Shown piece by piece: positions 25,206-39,384 of a stretch of DNA of 64,000 bases (positions within the stretch are counted from its first letter, which is position 1; the number at the start of each line of letters is the position of its first letter). A program made the position numbers and the translations under genes. The notes under the pieces are model-generated. The model had not been told where the DNA came from. It saw only the letters and a list, made by a program, of their open reading frames with translations, and made no database searches. The DNA comes from Lingula anatina (Eukaryota > Brachiopoda > Lingulata > Lingulida > Lingulidae), in NCBI RefSeq assembly GCF_001039355.2, contig NW_019775815.1, positions 139,004 to 203,003 on the forward strand, in the 5' to 3' direction.

Positions 25206-28200
25206 GTACAATAAAGAGCTGAAGTAACGTATAGTGATTACCGCACATGAGCAATTTGGTACTTCATTCACTTAACTTCCAGCTCTATCGACCAGGTGGT
25301 AACGAGCAAGATTTGCGTTCAATCCATAATTGGATATTTGGCTTTACGTGTTGTTACACAATCCGATGTAAAGACAGCATTGAGTTAACTGCAGAGTGTG
25401 CTTTCTGTGGGCATAACGATTGACATAGGTAACGATCGGTGGTTAAGTTGATAGAGAGAATCCTGTATAACAGATTTTACTGGGACAGCACTGCTACATG
25501 TACGTGTTCCTATGTACAAGTGCTCCCACCCTTTACAAGGATCAAAGGTATTTTTCACACTATAACTCAAAGAAATTTCCCTGACTGTTCTCTGCACATT
25601 TCTTTCCGGCGTGAATTTATTTGCAAAAAAAAAAAAAAAAACGTCACCACCCTGCTGGGCTCTGCTGAATACTACCTTGCTCCCACTAATATTTGGCAGT
25701 GCTGAGGAACGACTCATTGTCTGAACACCTCGAAGCTCAGGTGATAACAAATATTAAGACAACAGTGCACACCATGGAATTTAGAATGACTTCACATGAA
25801 CCTCTCTTCTTTTCCTATGTAGTACCAGGTCCGTAGGCGCGCGGGGAGGGAGATAGAATCAGGGTGTTTGAAAATTTTTGACCGGAAAGATCCGCTTAGA
25901 ATCAAATTCGGAACCAGATGTATGGCATTTCTTAAGTTGGGCCAACTAAGAGGGTAAAATGGTCCATTTTACCAGAGACTGTGATATTGCTGACTATACC
26001 GGTACAAGGATGAGTATCCTCCGAAGAATGAACAAAAAAGAAAAAAATGAATGAAGGATTGTGTGAGTGAAGGAATGACTGACATTCGCAATGAAGAATT
26101 GAATGCATGTATGCATAGGTGGATGAGTATGAATTGAAGGATCGATGAACGATAAATAAGAGAAAGAACCAAAACTGAAATCAACTAAGGAAAGGGGAAA
26201 TAAAGTAAAAGGCAACTTGTGTTTTTGAACAGAAAGCTTGGATAATATTTATTTCAATTTCATCTAATCTGAGACAAGTCGATGCGTTTAACCAAAGGTT
26301 AGTAAATTTAAGTGTTGCGTTTATGAGCCGTTGCCCATCATCTGGAGACTAATTCTCAAAGTAATGTGCGTATAATATAAAGAGTCCAATTAAGACGGTA
26401 CATTAACGTCAACGGTAACGGTAATATGTTTGCAATGCACAGAACTCTATTTATCTGTGTAATGACGTCATCCAAGTAGTTTCATCCAAGCCGTATTGTA
26501 GCATGCAGGGTAAGACCGACTTCCAATTCCCAAATTATATAACGAGTAATCCATCCGTTTTAGCGTCAGTATTAGATCAATCTAGCATCTAACAACTAAT
26601 GTAACAAAATAAATTCGAACAGAAAACAACTTGGCTTGATGAAAGGTACGTCAATATGCGTCTCAGACAGCTAAAACAGTGCTGACGTTAGTTGGTCCTT
26701 TGGTCGTACCATTAATACCTTGTCTGAATGCACCTCATGTTTTGATCCAAATAGCGGCTACTTTATCTCCGCGTTGGGAATTCCAATCATGGACTTAAGG
26801 AGCTGTAGTCGTTTCATAGGATGTTTGTCGCAGAGCCGGATAATGGAGTTTACATTGCTTTTGGTAGATGTTCATTATGGCGATATTTTCATTTCCGGCA
26901 CAACTGATAAGCTTCTATTTCCAAATATAAACTTTTTTCAATTAGCGTCAAAGATCGAATCCAAATTGACACAGGAGGCTGGTAGTTGTTTTAATTGCCG
27001 GCCTAGTGATATTTTCTTCTTCAAAAACTGGAAATGGAATCCGTCATAGAAATGTCTATTTATGAAAATAAGCGAGGTGACTTTGACTTGAGCTTAAAAT
27101 TTGTGTTAAAAAAGTGAGCAAAACTGCCATTCAAATTGACAAAAATGTTGTTTATTTTGAAAAACATTGACATGACCGGAGGCAAGTTTTCTAAGAAATA
27201 CGAATACCACATTAAAAGGTTTCTTCAGTTGTTTTGAATGGAAACCTTGACTTTTTACAATTAAGCAAACCAGGGACTTTGTGAGACAAGAAACCTAAGG
27301 AATCACTTCGACGTTAACCATAATTTTTGTGTGATCGGACATAAAGTGAGTCTGACATTTGAGTTACTGATGCTCTTTTACGATGTATTTATTTATTTAT
27401 TTGTAAATGTTCTATTTAAATAATTTCTCCGAAGACTAGTAAAGACAATTTTCTATCTATTTTATTCAATCATGTATTTATTTTTATACAGACTTGACAT
27501 TTAATATGGAATATTTTTTCCAAATTATTTTTCATCGTTTTTTTTTCATATTTTCATGACTGATAAATGAAAATAAGGATTAAAATCGTGTTTTTATAAC
27601 TTTTATCTATCTCTTTGATGTCATTGTGACATCAGTTCATTAATTGAATTCGCCAGTAAAGCAAACAAAAATGCATTGCCTATTTTAAGTCGTACGACAA
27701 CCATTGAAAGCGATATTTTGGATCTCCATATTTTCGAAATTATCGTCTTTAAAAGAGTTTTGCGCCCCCCAAAGGACCCTCATGTCAGTGTCTTGTCACA
27801 GCAACGGTTACTGTTACACCTGACCTCATCTGGCTGCTACCAGAGCTTTCAAGTGGCAAGGCATTCCTTAGGGTAGGTTTTTAGAGTTTAATATGGAAAA
27901 AAATTCCAGGCAACGGTCAAAACCTGTCCAATTTGGTTCAGTTTTGTTGTAGGACATGTAGGCCGTTAATTCGGAGAGTAATAACCTACCCATGTATTGT
28001 CTATGTGGTTCAAATATGGCGATTTTGATGACCAATGTATCTGCTCATTCCCTTGGTTCTGTAAGAAATCTGCCATTAAAAGTGCGCTGTGTGAACCGGC
28101 ACTCTCATCGTGCAACCTAAAATTGTTCCTAAGTTCCCCCCTATCAAATGATAGTCAAGTGGTTCCCAGATTATCCCTTTATTTGATCTGGTTCAGGTTT

Positions 28201-31200
28201 TCGTCGATGACTATCATTGGTGTTTTGGCACCAATGTGGTATTCACCCCAAATACTGACGCTGCCAATGACCCTAGTCACTTTAGAAGCGGCACACGCCT
28301 TGTCGTAGGCCTCTGCAGGATGTCTGTAAACTCTGTTTTAACCACTTAAGCGGTACAAGTGAAATCTGACCTCAATAAAGAAAGCCACGCGGTTTCAGTG
28401 TTCTACCCAGAAACGGTCATGGTCCTCAATTCATTAGAGAAACAGACGACGCTGTTCTGCTGTTTACAGTGGCTTCCTCAGAGGTCGTTTGGTTTTCTAA
28501 CCTGCTAAAACCAGTTTGACATTCGCTAAGAGCCTTGAAAACGCGTTTTGGTCACAATTTGCCCCTCATTCTGAACGGACTGGGTGGGTTTTGTTTAGTT
28601 GCAGCAGCATATCCTGAAGGACAGTGAGTCCTGTGCCCTGGTGGTAAGATGTCGATACATTGGGCGTGGTCTCTGTGTAGGTACATCAGTCTGGGCATAA
28701 CTTCATAAAACTGTGCAGACTATTCCGTTTGACACAATAATCTGTCTGGCAATGTCTGTTTTTTTCGCGCCATTCTGGCACAGATTAACATTTCTGTAAA
28801 ACATTGTTGACTCATTTTACGCACTGCAAAACTGACCGCTTACATGCAAAATTTCAAATTCTTCTATGCAGTAGTTGCAGACGTATGGATACTTTTTTGA
28901 CAGAACCATGCTTTGCCAAAGCCAAGCTTTGACCAGCCTAAAGGAGCACTACCCAATTAAATCACCGCATATTACACAATGCAGCAGTGCAGCAGACTTG
29001 GTAGTCAGTTAATTGGTAGCGACACACCTGACTTCACACTTCTCCAGTCAGATATCTTATATGAGATCTGAGTTTTATGAAAAAAGAATGCATTTTTACC
29101 TAGGCATACCTTTCAAACTGAAATATTCCATATTAAATGTCAAGTCTGTATATTCATATGTATATTCACGTAAATATTATTTTATATTTTCATTTATGAA
29201 CCTAAAAATAAACATAGGATTTAAAAAGTATTTGTGCAACCAGTGTAAATAACAATGATGAAGTCCGGGTGGAATTGAGAACCCCTATTAAAGCTCTTCT
29301 GTTTGTTGCCAGAAAAGCCATAATTGCTTGTTTACGATTTAATCGAAATTCCGGACAGATTCTTCTTGCTTGCTGCTACATTACGTATGTCATCTTCGCA
29401 GAAAGCACATAAGCGTACAGTAAGAAACTATATGCTTGGTACAGAAATTGCCGTATGTCTTCTCCGATGTTTTTCAAATCAGCACAAGGAAGCACACTTC
29501 TACGTGCAAACGAACAGCATGCGCACACATGTACGCAAACGCGAACAGAGGCGCGTAAGTGCTTCGGCATTTGTTATTCACAATGACATGTGCACACATG
29601 CACATATGGCAATTCTCTAATCAGGCATGAAAACAGAGCTATACTAAATACGTTTACAAGCACACATTCGTATATGAAATTTGCACTTAATAATGTATTC
29701 TTAAAAGCAATTTTTGGGGGGAGGGAGGCTATAAAAATAACACCAACAGAGGAGAATAATAAATGAAATGGTGATAGCTTATTTGTAAAACTGTCAGTTG
29801 CTACGCCTCGGTTCAACGTTATCAGTGGTGCGATATCTTACTTTACTTTTACATAGACAACGTTCAATTTTGTGTGAGATGTAAGGAGTATCGACACAGC
29901 AGCGGTGTGCGTGTGCGTATTGTTAGATATCAGGTGTGTTTTTGCCTGTGAATTTTCAACTTAATTTACACCTACATGTAAACAGAAATACTAATATTAC
30001 AGTGAAGCAGAAGTGGTTTACGATGAGCAGGTTGTTCGTATAGATGATTAAATAGAACACGCATGCATTATTGAATTCACATAGTACTTAGCATTCATGT
30101 TTTATGTGTGCAGTTAAATATGTATAAATGCCTGAGTGTTAAGACATCTTGTTAACATGGCTTCCAATTGAAAAAGACTTGCGCTTTGGGACTTGCATTC
30201 CAACCAACGCAAAGGGCATTACAGAGCACACACTGATTGTATTGGCTTTTCATCAAGATGTTCTCCCGTTGGTAATGGCAAATCACTATGACATATTGAC
30301 TGACCGAATGTTTTGATAGGTTTGCCGTTTATGTGGCTGCCAATAGTTCAGGCCACAGTTCCAATAATAGATGTGGCGCGAGCCTCCTTGGTAAGAAACG
30401 ACGGCGAGAGGGTTATATTTTGGTCAAAGAATAACAAAACTAGACATGTATTTTAACTCATACGGTTTTGACTTAAGCGAGTTTACTAATAATAAACGGA
30501 TGGATGAAGGGAGGGATAGATGGATGTTTAGAGGGGTATAAATTCATAAATGCAATCTACTCATATTTGCTGGGATTTTCAATCCCGTCATCATTTCAAT
30601 TCAGAGATACTTCATTTATATCATCAATAAACATGTGAAAAATAATATTTCAGATTACAAAAGTCAGGAATATATATATTTATACGAAGTAAGTTATCGT
30701 AAATTTACGATATCATTGTCAGAAAAGGTTGTCACTCTTTTGGAGTTCATGAATCGCAATTTATACACCATTTTTACAAACAGCGTAATCTCACACCTAC
30801 ACGTTAACCGATATATGCCATAACACATGTGTGACAAAGGATAGTTTACACGTGAAAATTGCAGGTGACATTGGTTTACAGCTGCGTCCATGAATCCCAT
30901 TATATTTGAAGTCTTATTTGAGTATACTCACAAAAGAAATTGTGTGCAACGAGCACTGCATTCACTCGAAGTGAACCTATCATATATCTCTTCAAACCAC
31001 AAACAAACCAATATCTAAAGCCATTTCCGCCAGTTGGGGGCTAAAAGTGGGAAAAAACATTGTCAAACATATTGCATAACGCATCACCTCGCAAGTCACA
31101 TAATTCCCCATCCAATCATGATGATCACTTAGGGAAGCAGAAAGCTTTTAATTATCTCCCCATTGCCCTATAGGACTGGGATTCCCAATGCGCACTCTGC

Positions 31201-34200
31201 AACAAGGCGTCCAGTCNCAATTTCCGCCAGTTGGGGGCCAAAAGTGGGCAAAAACATTGTCAAACATATTACATAACGCATCACATCGCAAGTCACATAC
31301 TTCCCCATCCAATCATGATGATCACTTAGGGAAGCAGAAAGCTTTTAATTATCTCCCCATTGCCCTATAGGACTGGGATTCCCAATGCGCACTCTGCAAC
31401 AAGGCGTCCAGTCGCGAGGCGTAGGTGCCGGTATTAAATTTGTCATTCCGCCTATCAACGCACAGAGCAACTAGGCAGGCAAATCGACACCAATTAGCTG
31501 ACTGTAAGAACACATATGTTTACTCTGCATGTCGTTTAGGTATAAAAACCCCAAGTTTCTTACCGTTAACAAACAGGTTCGAACTACGAAACAAATTGGA
31601 TACAAGGGCGATTACCTCCGTTCTGGCACGTGTATTGGCTGATGCAATTTTCACCTAACAGGGAACTGGTGATTGAGACGCCCATTTACCTGTGTTTTTC
31701 ACGTAATTGCACACTAAGTACATCGTTAAGGAAGAAACATTGCCCCTTATACAAGCATTAAGTGGAATTCAATTCGTAGCGAGTATAACCATTTTGACAC
31801 TTAGCAATACATGCATAGCACTGTATCCATAATGGATTGGATATATTGTAAGGTTTTGAACCCACGTGCCTGAGATTAGCAGCGAACCATCTCTGTTTCT
31901 TCACATGTGGCCTACATCCAGAGCAGTTAGGTTTTTAAAAGTGTTAGTACAATAAATAACAATTCCATGAAAATTCACTATAAGCAATATAAATATATCA
32001 TTCTTTTTAAAACTGCTGACAGTTAAAACTGCTGACAGTAAAGAAACCAACGGGCCTTAATAGTGTGTATTTTATGTAGGGCCTGTGGAATCTGTTTTGT
32101 CCGTAATGAAGTATTTCTCTTTTTGTAAAATAAACCCTACTTTGAGATATAGTTATGTCAGAGCTCTAAACTTATGAAGTGCGATCGTTGAGAAAACGCA
32201 AATTACAGTTAAGTAGTGCATTTTTAGTCTGATGCGAAATAATCTGCTTTCCGTTGGGATACCTTGATGTTGCAACAAATAATACCTTCAAGGAAACACT
32301 AATGTAATTTCGAATATACTTAAGTCTTTCTTGGGCGATACTCAACAGCATTTGGCGTCTTTTAAAATGCCCTCGTCTTTTTGATTAACATCGTTGATAA
32401 CATTTTCTAATGGAAAAGGTTCCAATATTGGATGGACGCTTAATTAAGCACAATACTTGGAACCCAAAACAAAAGAGATTATTTTAAGAGTTTTGTTGCA
32501 CAAGTACATATATTTGCCATATAAAATTGACCTGTAGCAATAATACGGTGAGTGGTTATGATCAAGATTGCGTTAGTATTTCAGAGTATTGTAGTTCTCC
32601 ATCATGCCGTACTGAACAATGATATAACGAAAGTTGAATATACATGTATCTGCTATGATCTGGAAAAAAGTACCTTTGTGATGCTTGCTGCAGGACCCGG
32701 ACCTGCTTTCACAAAAGACCCTCCCCCCCCCCCCCACACACACACACACAAAAGACCAAGATATTTATTTAACCCATAATAGTCCACGGGGCTCGATAAT
32801 TGGTCTGTAACATTATGCTTTTTAAAACAGCAGATGCAATATTTCATTTATGTGGACAACTTCTGATTTGTTTTCAGCCCAAAGGGTGAGGTAAACAAAA
32901 ATATCTGGGCCAAAGTTTTTTTTCTGAGATAGGATCCTGCTGTACTAGGGCCCATTCATAAAATGTGCCCTAAATATGCCCTAATGAAAGGCTAAATATG
33001 GACACGTTTGTCACCGCTGTTTTCGTGCTGTGAAAAGTATCAATTTCACTGGAGATTTTTTTTTGGTCCAATGCGTGTATCCAGTGTCCATTTTATTTTC
33101 ATAAAATTTGAAACAATATCGATTTGTTTCATCGTGAATATGTGTCTTGGAATTGAAAATGTGGTGTGATATATTGAAATGCTTGTTAAATGTAGGATGG
33201 TTTTTGACAAGTTTTTGCCCAGCTAGATGCGTGTGATAGGGCCTGAAAAATCCCCGCTGTCAAAGGGCATCTCAAAAAGATGCCAGCGAAATGGAGTCCT
33301 TTTTGCTCTCCAAAGACACAAATTCCGTCATTGTCCCTTTGATTGACGGCTCGTACCAAACATGAGAGCGAAAAAGGATGTCAGGTTGCGAATTCAATTC
33401 CTCAGGAGACACAGTTATCTTCAATTTCGTTTACGCTACTCGTACACCTCTTTGAAGTGTCCCTTCCTGTCGTTTTCAATAACGTTTCGAGGGATATGGT
33501 ATTCATCTTATATTCCAACTCATTAATTCCGTTCTCGTTGTGATGCAACACTGACTATCAATACGCGTTTGGGGTATTACAATCAGGATCGAGGAAGCCA
33601 CGCGGTCTCAACTGGTGATTATTTGTTGCATTAGTTACCCTGAAAACTGATAGGTGATCAAACGCAGCGGTAGTCTCTTCAGGAAGTACACAAAAGAGCT
33701 TTTAGGAAGCCTTGTAGTGGACACATGATCATTGGAGCGGCAGAGTCAAGTGCGGGGCAGACGACATTGAACAGTCACGTGACTGTGACGGCGTGTTCAG
33801 CTACTCTTGCTCTAATAGAGCGCACCTGTTTTATTATTTATTTATTTATTATTGGGGTCTGAGAAATATAGTTTATTCCTATCACGTAAAGAGAGGACTA
33901 GGCCTATAAGCTGGAGAGAAAGCGAGATTTTCAAATACGGCATGTAAAAACGCTACTGGTGAGATTTTCGCTGTTTTTCAAGCAACGGAAGCCAAACCAA
34001 TAACTAGACCTCAAAATGAAGAATGCTTTCAATTCAACTGTAAGAATCCCCGTAACATCATTCCGTGGGTCTCTGATTGGGTGGCCGTGGGTAATCAACC
34101 GTTGAAAAAATCATTCGTCGTTGCGATATGTTACCTAGTACTTGTGTTGCGAGACCGCCCCTTCTACATGTACCCTGGGGATCATTGACCCGCGGGAAGA

Positions 34201-35505
34201 CACAATCAAGGCAAATTTCAACGTCACAGTCCCAGTATCAGCTGTTTTCTTAAAATCAGGGATTTTAACAAGACCTAACAATGGTTATGAATATTCCGGA
34301 AAGTTTTTAAGATCTCACTTATGCAAATTATGCTTACTATCTATTAGCAAAGTGTTTCTGAGTTTTCATCGTGTTGATTTGAGGACAACGCTACTCTGAT
34401 GCAATGCCCATTGTGCTACTCTAGTGCTGTTAGCCGCAGAGAAGGATTGAGTAATACTGAATAAAATACCGGTTCGAACAAGTGCGCCGTTTATGAGGTT
34501 TTGACACATAGCTAGGAGACATGTCCAGTTGTTTGAATAAAAAAAAAATGAGAGAGAAAGAGAGGGGGGGGGTCGGACTTCGGATATACGTGTAACCCTT
34601 GCCTAAAGAATCTAAATCACTTGTGTTCAAAGTCAAGTAATCAGTATGTCTTAATCAGATTCAAGTATGGATTCTCTTCTAGCGAGGATCCAACATTGCA
34701 TGAATTCTTTTCTATATTAAAACGCCATGTCCGTCAACAGCCTACCTGAAAAGATTCTACAGGATTCATAAGGTTCGTGTCCCCAATGCCTCTAAAATTA
34801 GGCATCCATATTTGGGTCCTGGCCCCCACAACCCCAATCCCCAATCTCCAAAATAATTTTTAAAAAGGAAAAGAAAAAAAATTCAGGTCACTCGGAGTTG
34901 TTTTAGTGGCGTTTTAACGAATATAAACCCCAATAAAAATGCACGTAAATATATACATAATGTGAAATGCTCTCTAGATATTGTGTACATGCTAGACTGC
35001 TAACTCTGACCTGAAATAAGCTTACCTAAGGGGGGTGTATAAAATATAGGTTCGTCTGTAACATTATAAATGTGAAGCACAATTGCTTACTATAATAATA
35101 ACGCTAGAATCATTTCTGAAAATAGAAAAATTCTGATAAAAAATCAGATTGAATTGATTTTGTGAAACTACGATGCTAATTCTGCTCTCAAAAAATAAAA
35201 CTTAAAGATATTGTAATTTATATATAGTGTATATAGGCAAAGAGATTACGTTAGTTCTTGGCACAGTTGAAATTTTCTTATCGTTATTAAACTCCTCCCA
35301 CATACACTTCTCTTCCGAACCGCCGTCTTCCGATTAACAGAATTGTTAGCGGATTAAGGCAAGAATCATTCTGATGAGATTTTTAAAGCTTATTGGAAAA
35401 TCAAAATCAAATGTATCCAAGTTTGAACAAATCACTAAACGAAACAACGGATGCATGCTCTTAATAGATGGGTTTGCAGTACATGAAATGTATATGTAGG
35501 CTACC

Positions 35506-35542
<37 letters not shown>

Positions 35543-38500
35543 TACTGCTATTTCTAAAACAAACATTATTCGGATAGATACCCAGATTTTTCCGGACGTG
35601 TAGCATGGCGACCCTAAGTGTTCATCATTCATGTGTAGGGAAGAATCCGTAAACAAGTTGAAGTATAAGAAGGAATGTCGATAACATTTAACTCTTTTTT
35701 GGCGTGAATTTATATGTCATCATTGTCGAATATTTGAGTAATACTGTACATACAAACTCAATGAAATTGTTAAGCAAAATTACTAGTTTAAGATTTGGTC
35801 AAAATAAAGGTCACTTTTAAAGATCTCTAATTTCCTTGTTTCAATGTGAAAATTACGGCACTGTGCACTCCTTTTTTGCTTTTTATTCCCACCACAACCA
35901 CGCCACGCTCCCAACGCTTTTCCGAACGGGAACGTCATTTAATCACGCACAGAAGGTAAACTAGAAGTACAACCACGGACACGTATCATGTTCCTTAATG
36001 GGAACCCCAAAGCTTTTACATCACATTCGAATTTGCTCTGACATAACCTTTGTTTGACCTATACCTCCTCTCCACATAGGAAAACAAACGTATCGTTTTT
36101 CTTGTAACGAAAACGACTAAAAATATTAATGAAGGAACGCGTGCCGCGGCAAGTGCGCGTGGAATGACTGAAGACGCGATGGAAGCTCTAAATTTAACCG
36201 CCAACCAGGAGGTGCGAAAAGTTCACTGACAGGAGGGCCGTAGCGTTGAGGTGCGTTCATCCGGGTATTTTTGTTTACAAACAAGCTAGGTTCTTGGATC
36301 GTTGCTCTCTTATTAACGCATCAAAGTCAACGGTGAATAGGATTGGTGTACTTTTGTGTGCTCTGCGAAGGGGCATGACACTGCATAGGGTGTCACTCGC
36401 TCCAGTTAACTTACAGAAATACCCGTACCAAGCAAAGTGTCATTTATCTTCTTTACTAGACAAGTAAAAAATATCTGATATTGGCAGCTGACACGACGTA
36501 ACCGGATACCTTGGATCAAAACCATGATGAATGTGCTTGTGTCATCCTAAACACCTTAACCGGAGTATATTTGTTCACTACCGCTCTAGTAATATCAGTG
36601 CTAATTATAGTTATAAACAATTGTTGTTGACCATTTAGGATTATACTGTACCTTTGTACATGTGCGGCGCTGTATAGGGACTTGGACGATTTTGATATGG
36701 AACCAGTGTGTAATTTCCAAACAATCGCAAGAACAGGTAGGTTTTGGGTACAAAGAACGTTCACAAGGTGTCGCTGTAGTGATATAAACATGTACATTTC
36801 AACCTAGAACATACAAACATGTGCTGTGCATGCAGGCCTTTATGTAGAAAATAAAAAAAGACGTTCACAAAGATAATTGCGTCAAGGGAAGAATGTATTA
36901 TTGTACAATACAAATTTGAGCTACAAAATCATTACATTACATTGCGTTAAGCACATAAATCCCATAAAAATCATAAAAGCACTCACGCAGACCTCAACCA
37001 AGGAAGCGTAATTCATTATATTATTAATTAGCTAATTAATTGATGGATCACCAACAAAATCAAATCAATTCTTAGATAGCTAATTTCCGACCTATTCTGA
37101 AGTTCTATCAAAATATGTCTATCACCTTTTCAGTAAGGTTGTCATTAAGTAACATAACAACAAATGCAAATACATAATATCCTTGTTGAAGGTAATAGAC
37201 CAATAACTGTACACGTACATTTTTGTGAACCATTACATCACATTAAACAATGCCATTAAGTCATTAATCCACGTATGGTGACAAAATGGAACTTCAGAGT
37301 AGTAATAGCTGCACCTTATGCAAAAAGCGTTTATTTAATCGTCCCACATAGTAATAAGCTAATCTATAGATGTCCGCAAGATATCTTTATCGCTTTGAAC
37401 AGATAAGACAGTGAGTTTACGTACATGTACGCTATACGCAAAGTGTACTAGATACCCCTTCTTTTTTTGTTGTGTTTCTTTTGTTTTTTTTTTGTTTACG
37501 TGTGAGATTATTCACTTTGAAGCTGAGCAAGTATTATGCCAGAACACGCAGGTTGTCAGCGAGATGTGTTCAAGGCATGTATCGCGAGATGGAGGCAGTG
37601 TATTATTTTACACACACGCCGTGATAAAAATAGTCGCATTTTACCGGAAAGCACCCCTAAAACCGAATAACATACAACGCCACTGTCACATTAAGTCCCT
37701 AGGCATGTATTTGGACACACTTCTGTGGGTGCTATAACCCCAAGGAGATAACCCAGTCCCAGTGGAGACGATTTATTGTTGATTTTATCATTTAATGTAC
37801 GGAGAACTGTTTGATTGAGATTTATCACCAAACGCGACAGCTTAAGGACTAACTGCAGGCGTAGCGTTCCGCTCTCTGGTGTTCGGTGACACTCAAAAAC
37901 TCAAAAAAATAATTCCCATTCAGCCAAAAGTTAGACTTAAATTTGAGATTGAGTTTTGAAGTGAACTTTATGAATCATGGGTAGTTCACGTTAATGAGGA
38001 TGTTGGACCTGCCATGTTTTAGACAGACACGTATATATTTTAACGGGATGATTCAGATTTATCGCAGCTGTGGCCTTGATGTAAATGTTGTACAAGCTTG
38101 AAGAGCAGTCTAGAATAACGAAGGGACTGCAGTGTCTCGGCCATTTGTACGAGAGATGAGTGCTCGCCAGTTAAATGGAGACGGCGATATCAAAGTGTTT
38201 TACGAGAAAACATTTTTGGATGTTTTCACACGCCCCAATGATTCAGATTAATTTTTACGAACATGCTTTTTAAAAGAGATATTCCTTAAGCATGCTTATC
38301 AGGAAAAGGGTACAACTTCAAGCCAGTATACATTGCAACGGTTGCTGTGCATTTCAATCATGATCTTTTTACTCCCGTTCGATTTTCAGCAATTAATTTT
38401 TTCATTTGGAAATAGACCATTAGTTGTTGTTGTTGTTCTTCTTCTTCCTCTTTTTCTTCCTATTATTATTATTATTTCAACAACAAAAAAGGGAATCGGT

Positions 38501-39347
38501 CATAAAGTTAGGGAAATATTTGACCTTAACTCTTCTTTTTTAAGCCAGTCATATTCGTGTACTCTGTATATCCATTGAACTATGAATCCCCCTTTTTCTT
38601 TCAGATGACGGACAGATATATTGTAACAGTACATGGAACACTTTGAGTTGTTGGCCCACTACGCTGGCAGGAACGCTAGCCGTGATACAATGCCCACCAA
38701 AACTAGGCGACTATCCCCTGGACGCCACGAGTAAGACCTTGATGATTTAAAATAATTTCATATAAAAGTTTTTCGTAAAAATATTCTCCACTTTTAATAT
38801 CTTTTATTCTATTAAAGTTGCTGCATGAATTTTTAACCCTATTTATTTCAGTGTTTTATTTGGTAAATTGTTTGATTACTCATCTATCAGTATAATGATT
38901 TTCTCGAAAAATCAATTTAGAACAAGATTTTGATTATACAATTACTATAGACGTTTTAACTTGTGAAACATAATAAATCAAATTAATATCATATTTAACA
39001 AGTGTTTGAAAAATACAGACAATTGAAATTTTTTCCTGTGGCATACATTGCAATTCGATTAATGTGACATGCAATTCGAGCATAAAACGGTTCAATTATT
39101 GCTGTGGACGAATTGCTTGAAAAAGGCAATATGAATGATTTAATTTCAAAAATTCACTTTTGCTCCGTTAACAAAACGGAATGAATAAGACAGAAGATAG
39201 TACATCTTTGTTTTGAAAATGGTATCAGTATTTTCGGGCAGGGTGGGATATAGTTAGCTTTGATGGCCACATTAATTAGAATGTTCTAATCATGACCAAC
39301 ATAATCTAACTGATAAAGATTCTTGTCTGCATTTTAAGCTCGGACAC

Positions 39348-39384
<37 letters not shown>

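Larger units (their letters stand above)
20577..38604 (+). other. Receptor intron 1, about 18 kb
   Basis: No further receptor exon is needed or recognised in it. It contains an assembly gap, a dead Tc1-like element, a partly gapped CAGGCCC element, a 196-bp duplication around an N and several microsatellites. The longest open frames, such as about 430 bp ending at 23740, match no family I know. Confidence 0.6.

Noticed and set aside
24996-25271. Open frames rich in Leu-Ser or Arg-Glu
   Set aside because: Products of the (GA)n microsatellite.
16254-26471. Perfect TGACGTCA (CRE-like) octamers near 16254 and 26463
   Set aside because: Two 8-mers in 64 kb with no promoter context are not evidence of cAMP control.
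29324-29620. 98-codon plus-strand frame with CACA/GCGC-rich end
   Set aside because: Opposite-strand frame is equally open; no motif or splice support.
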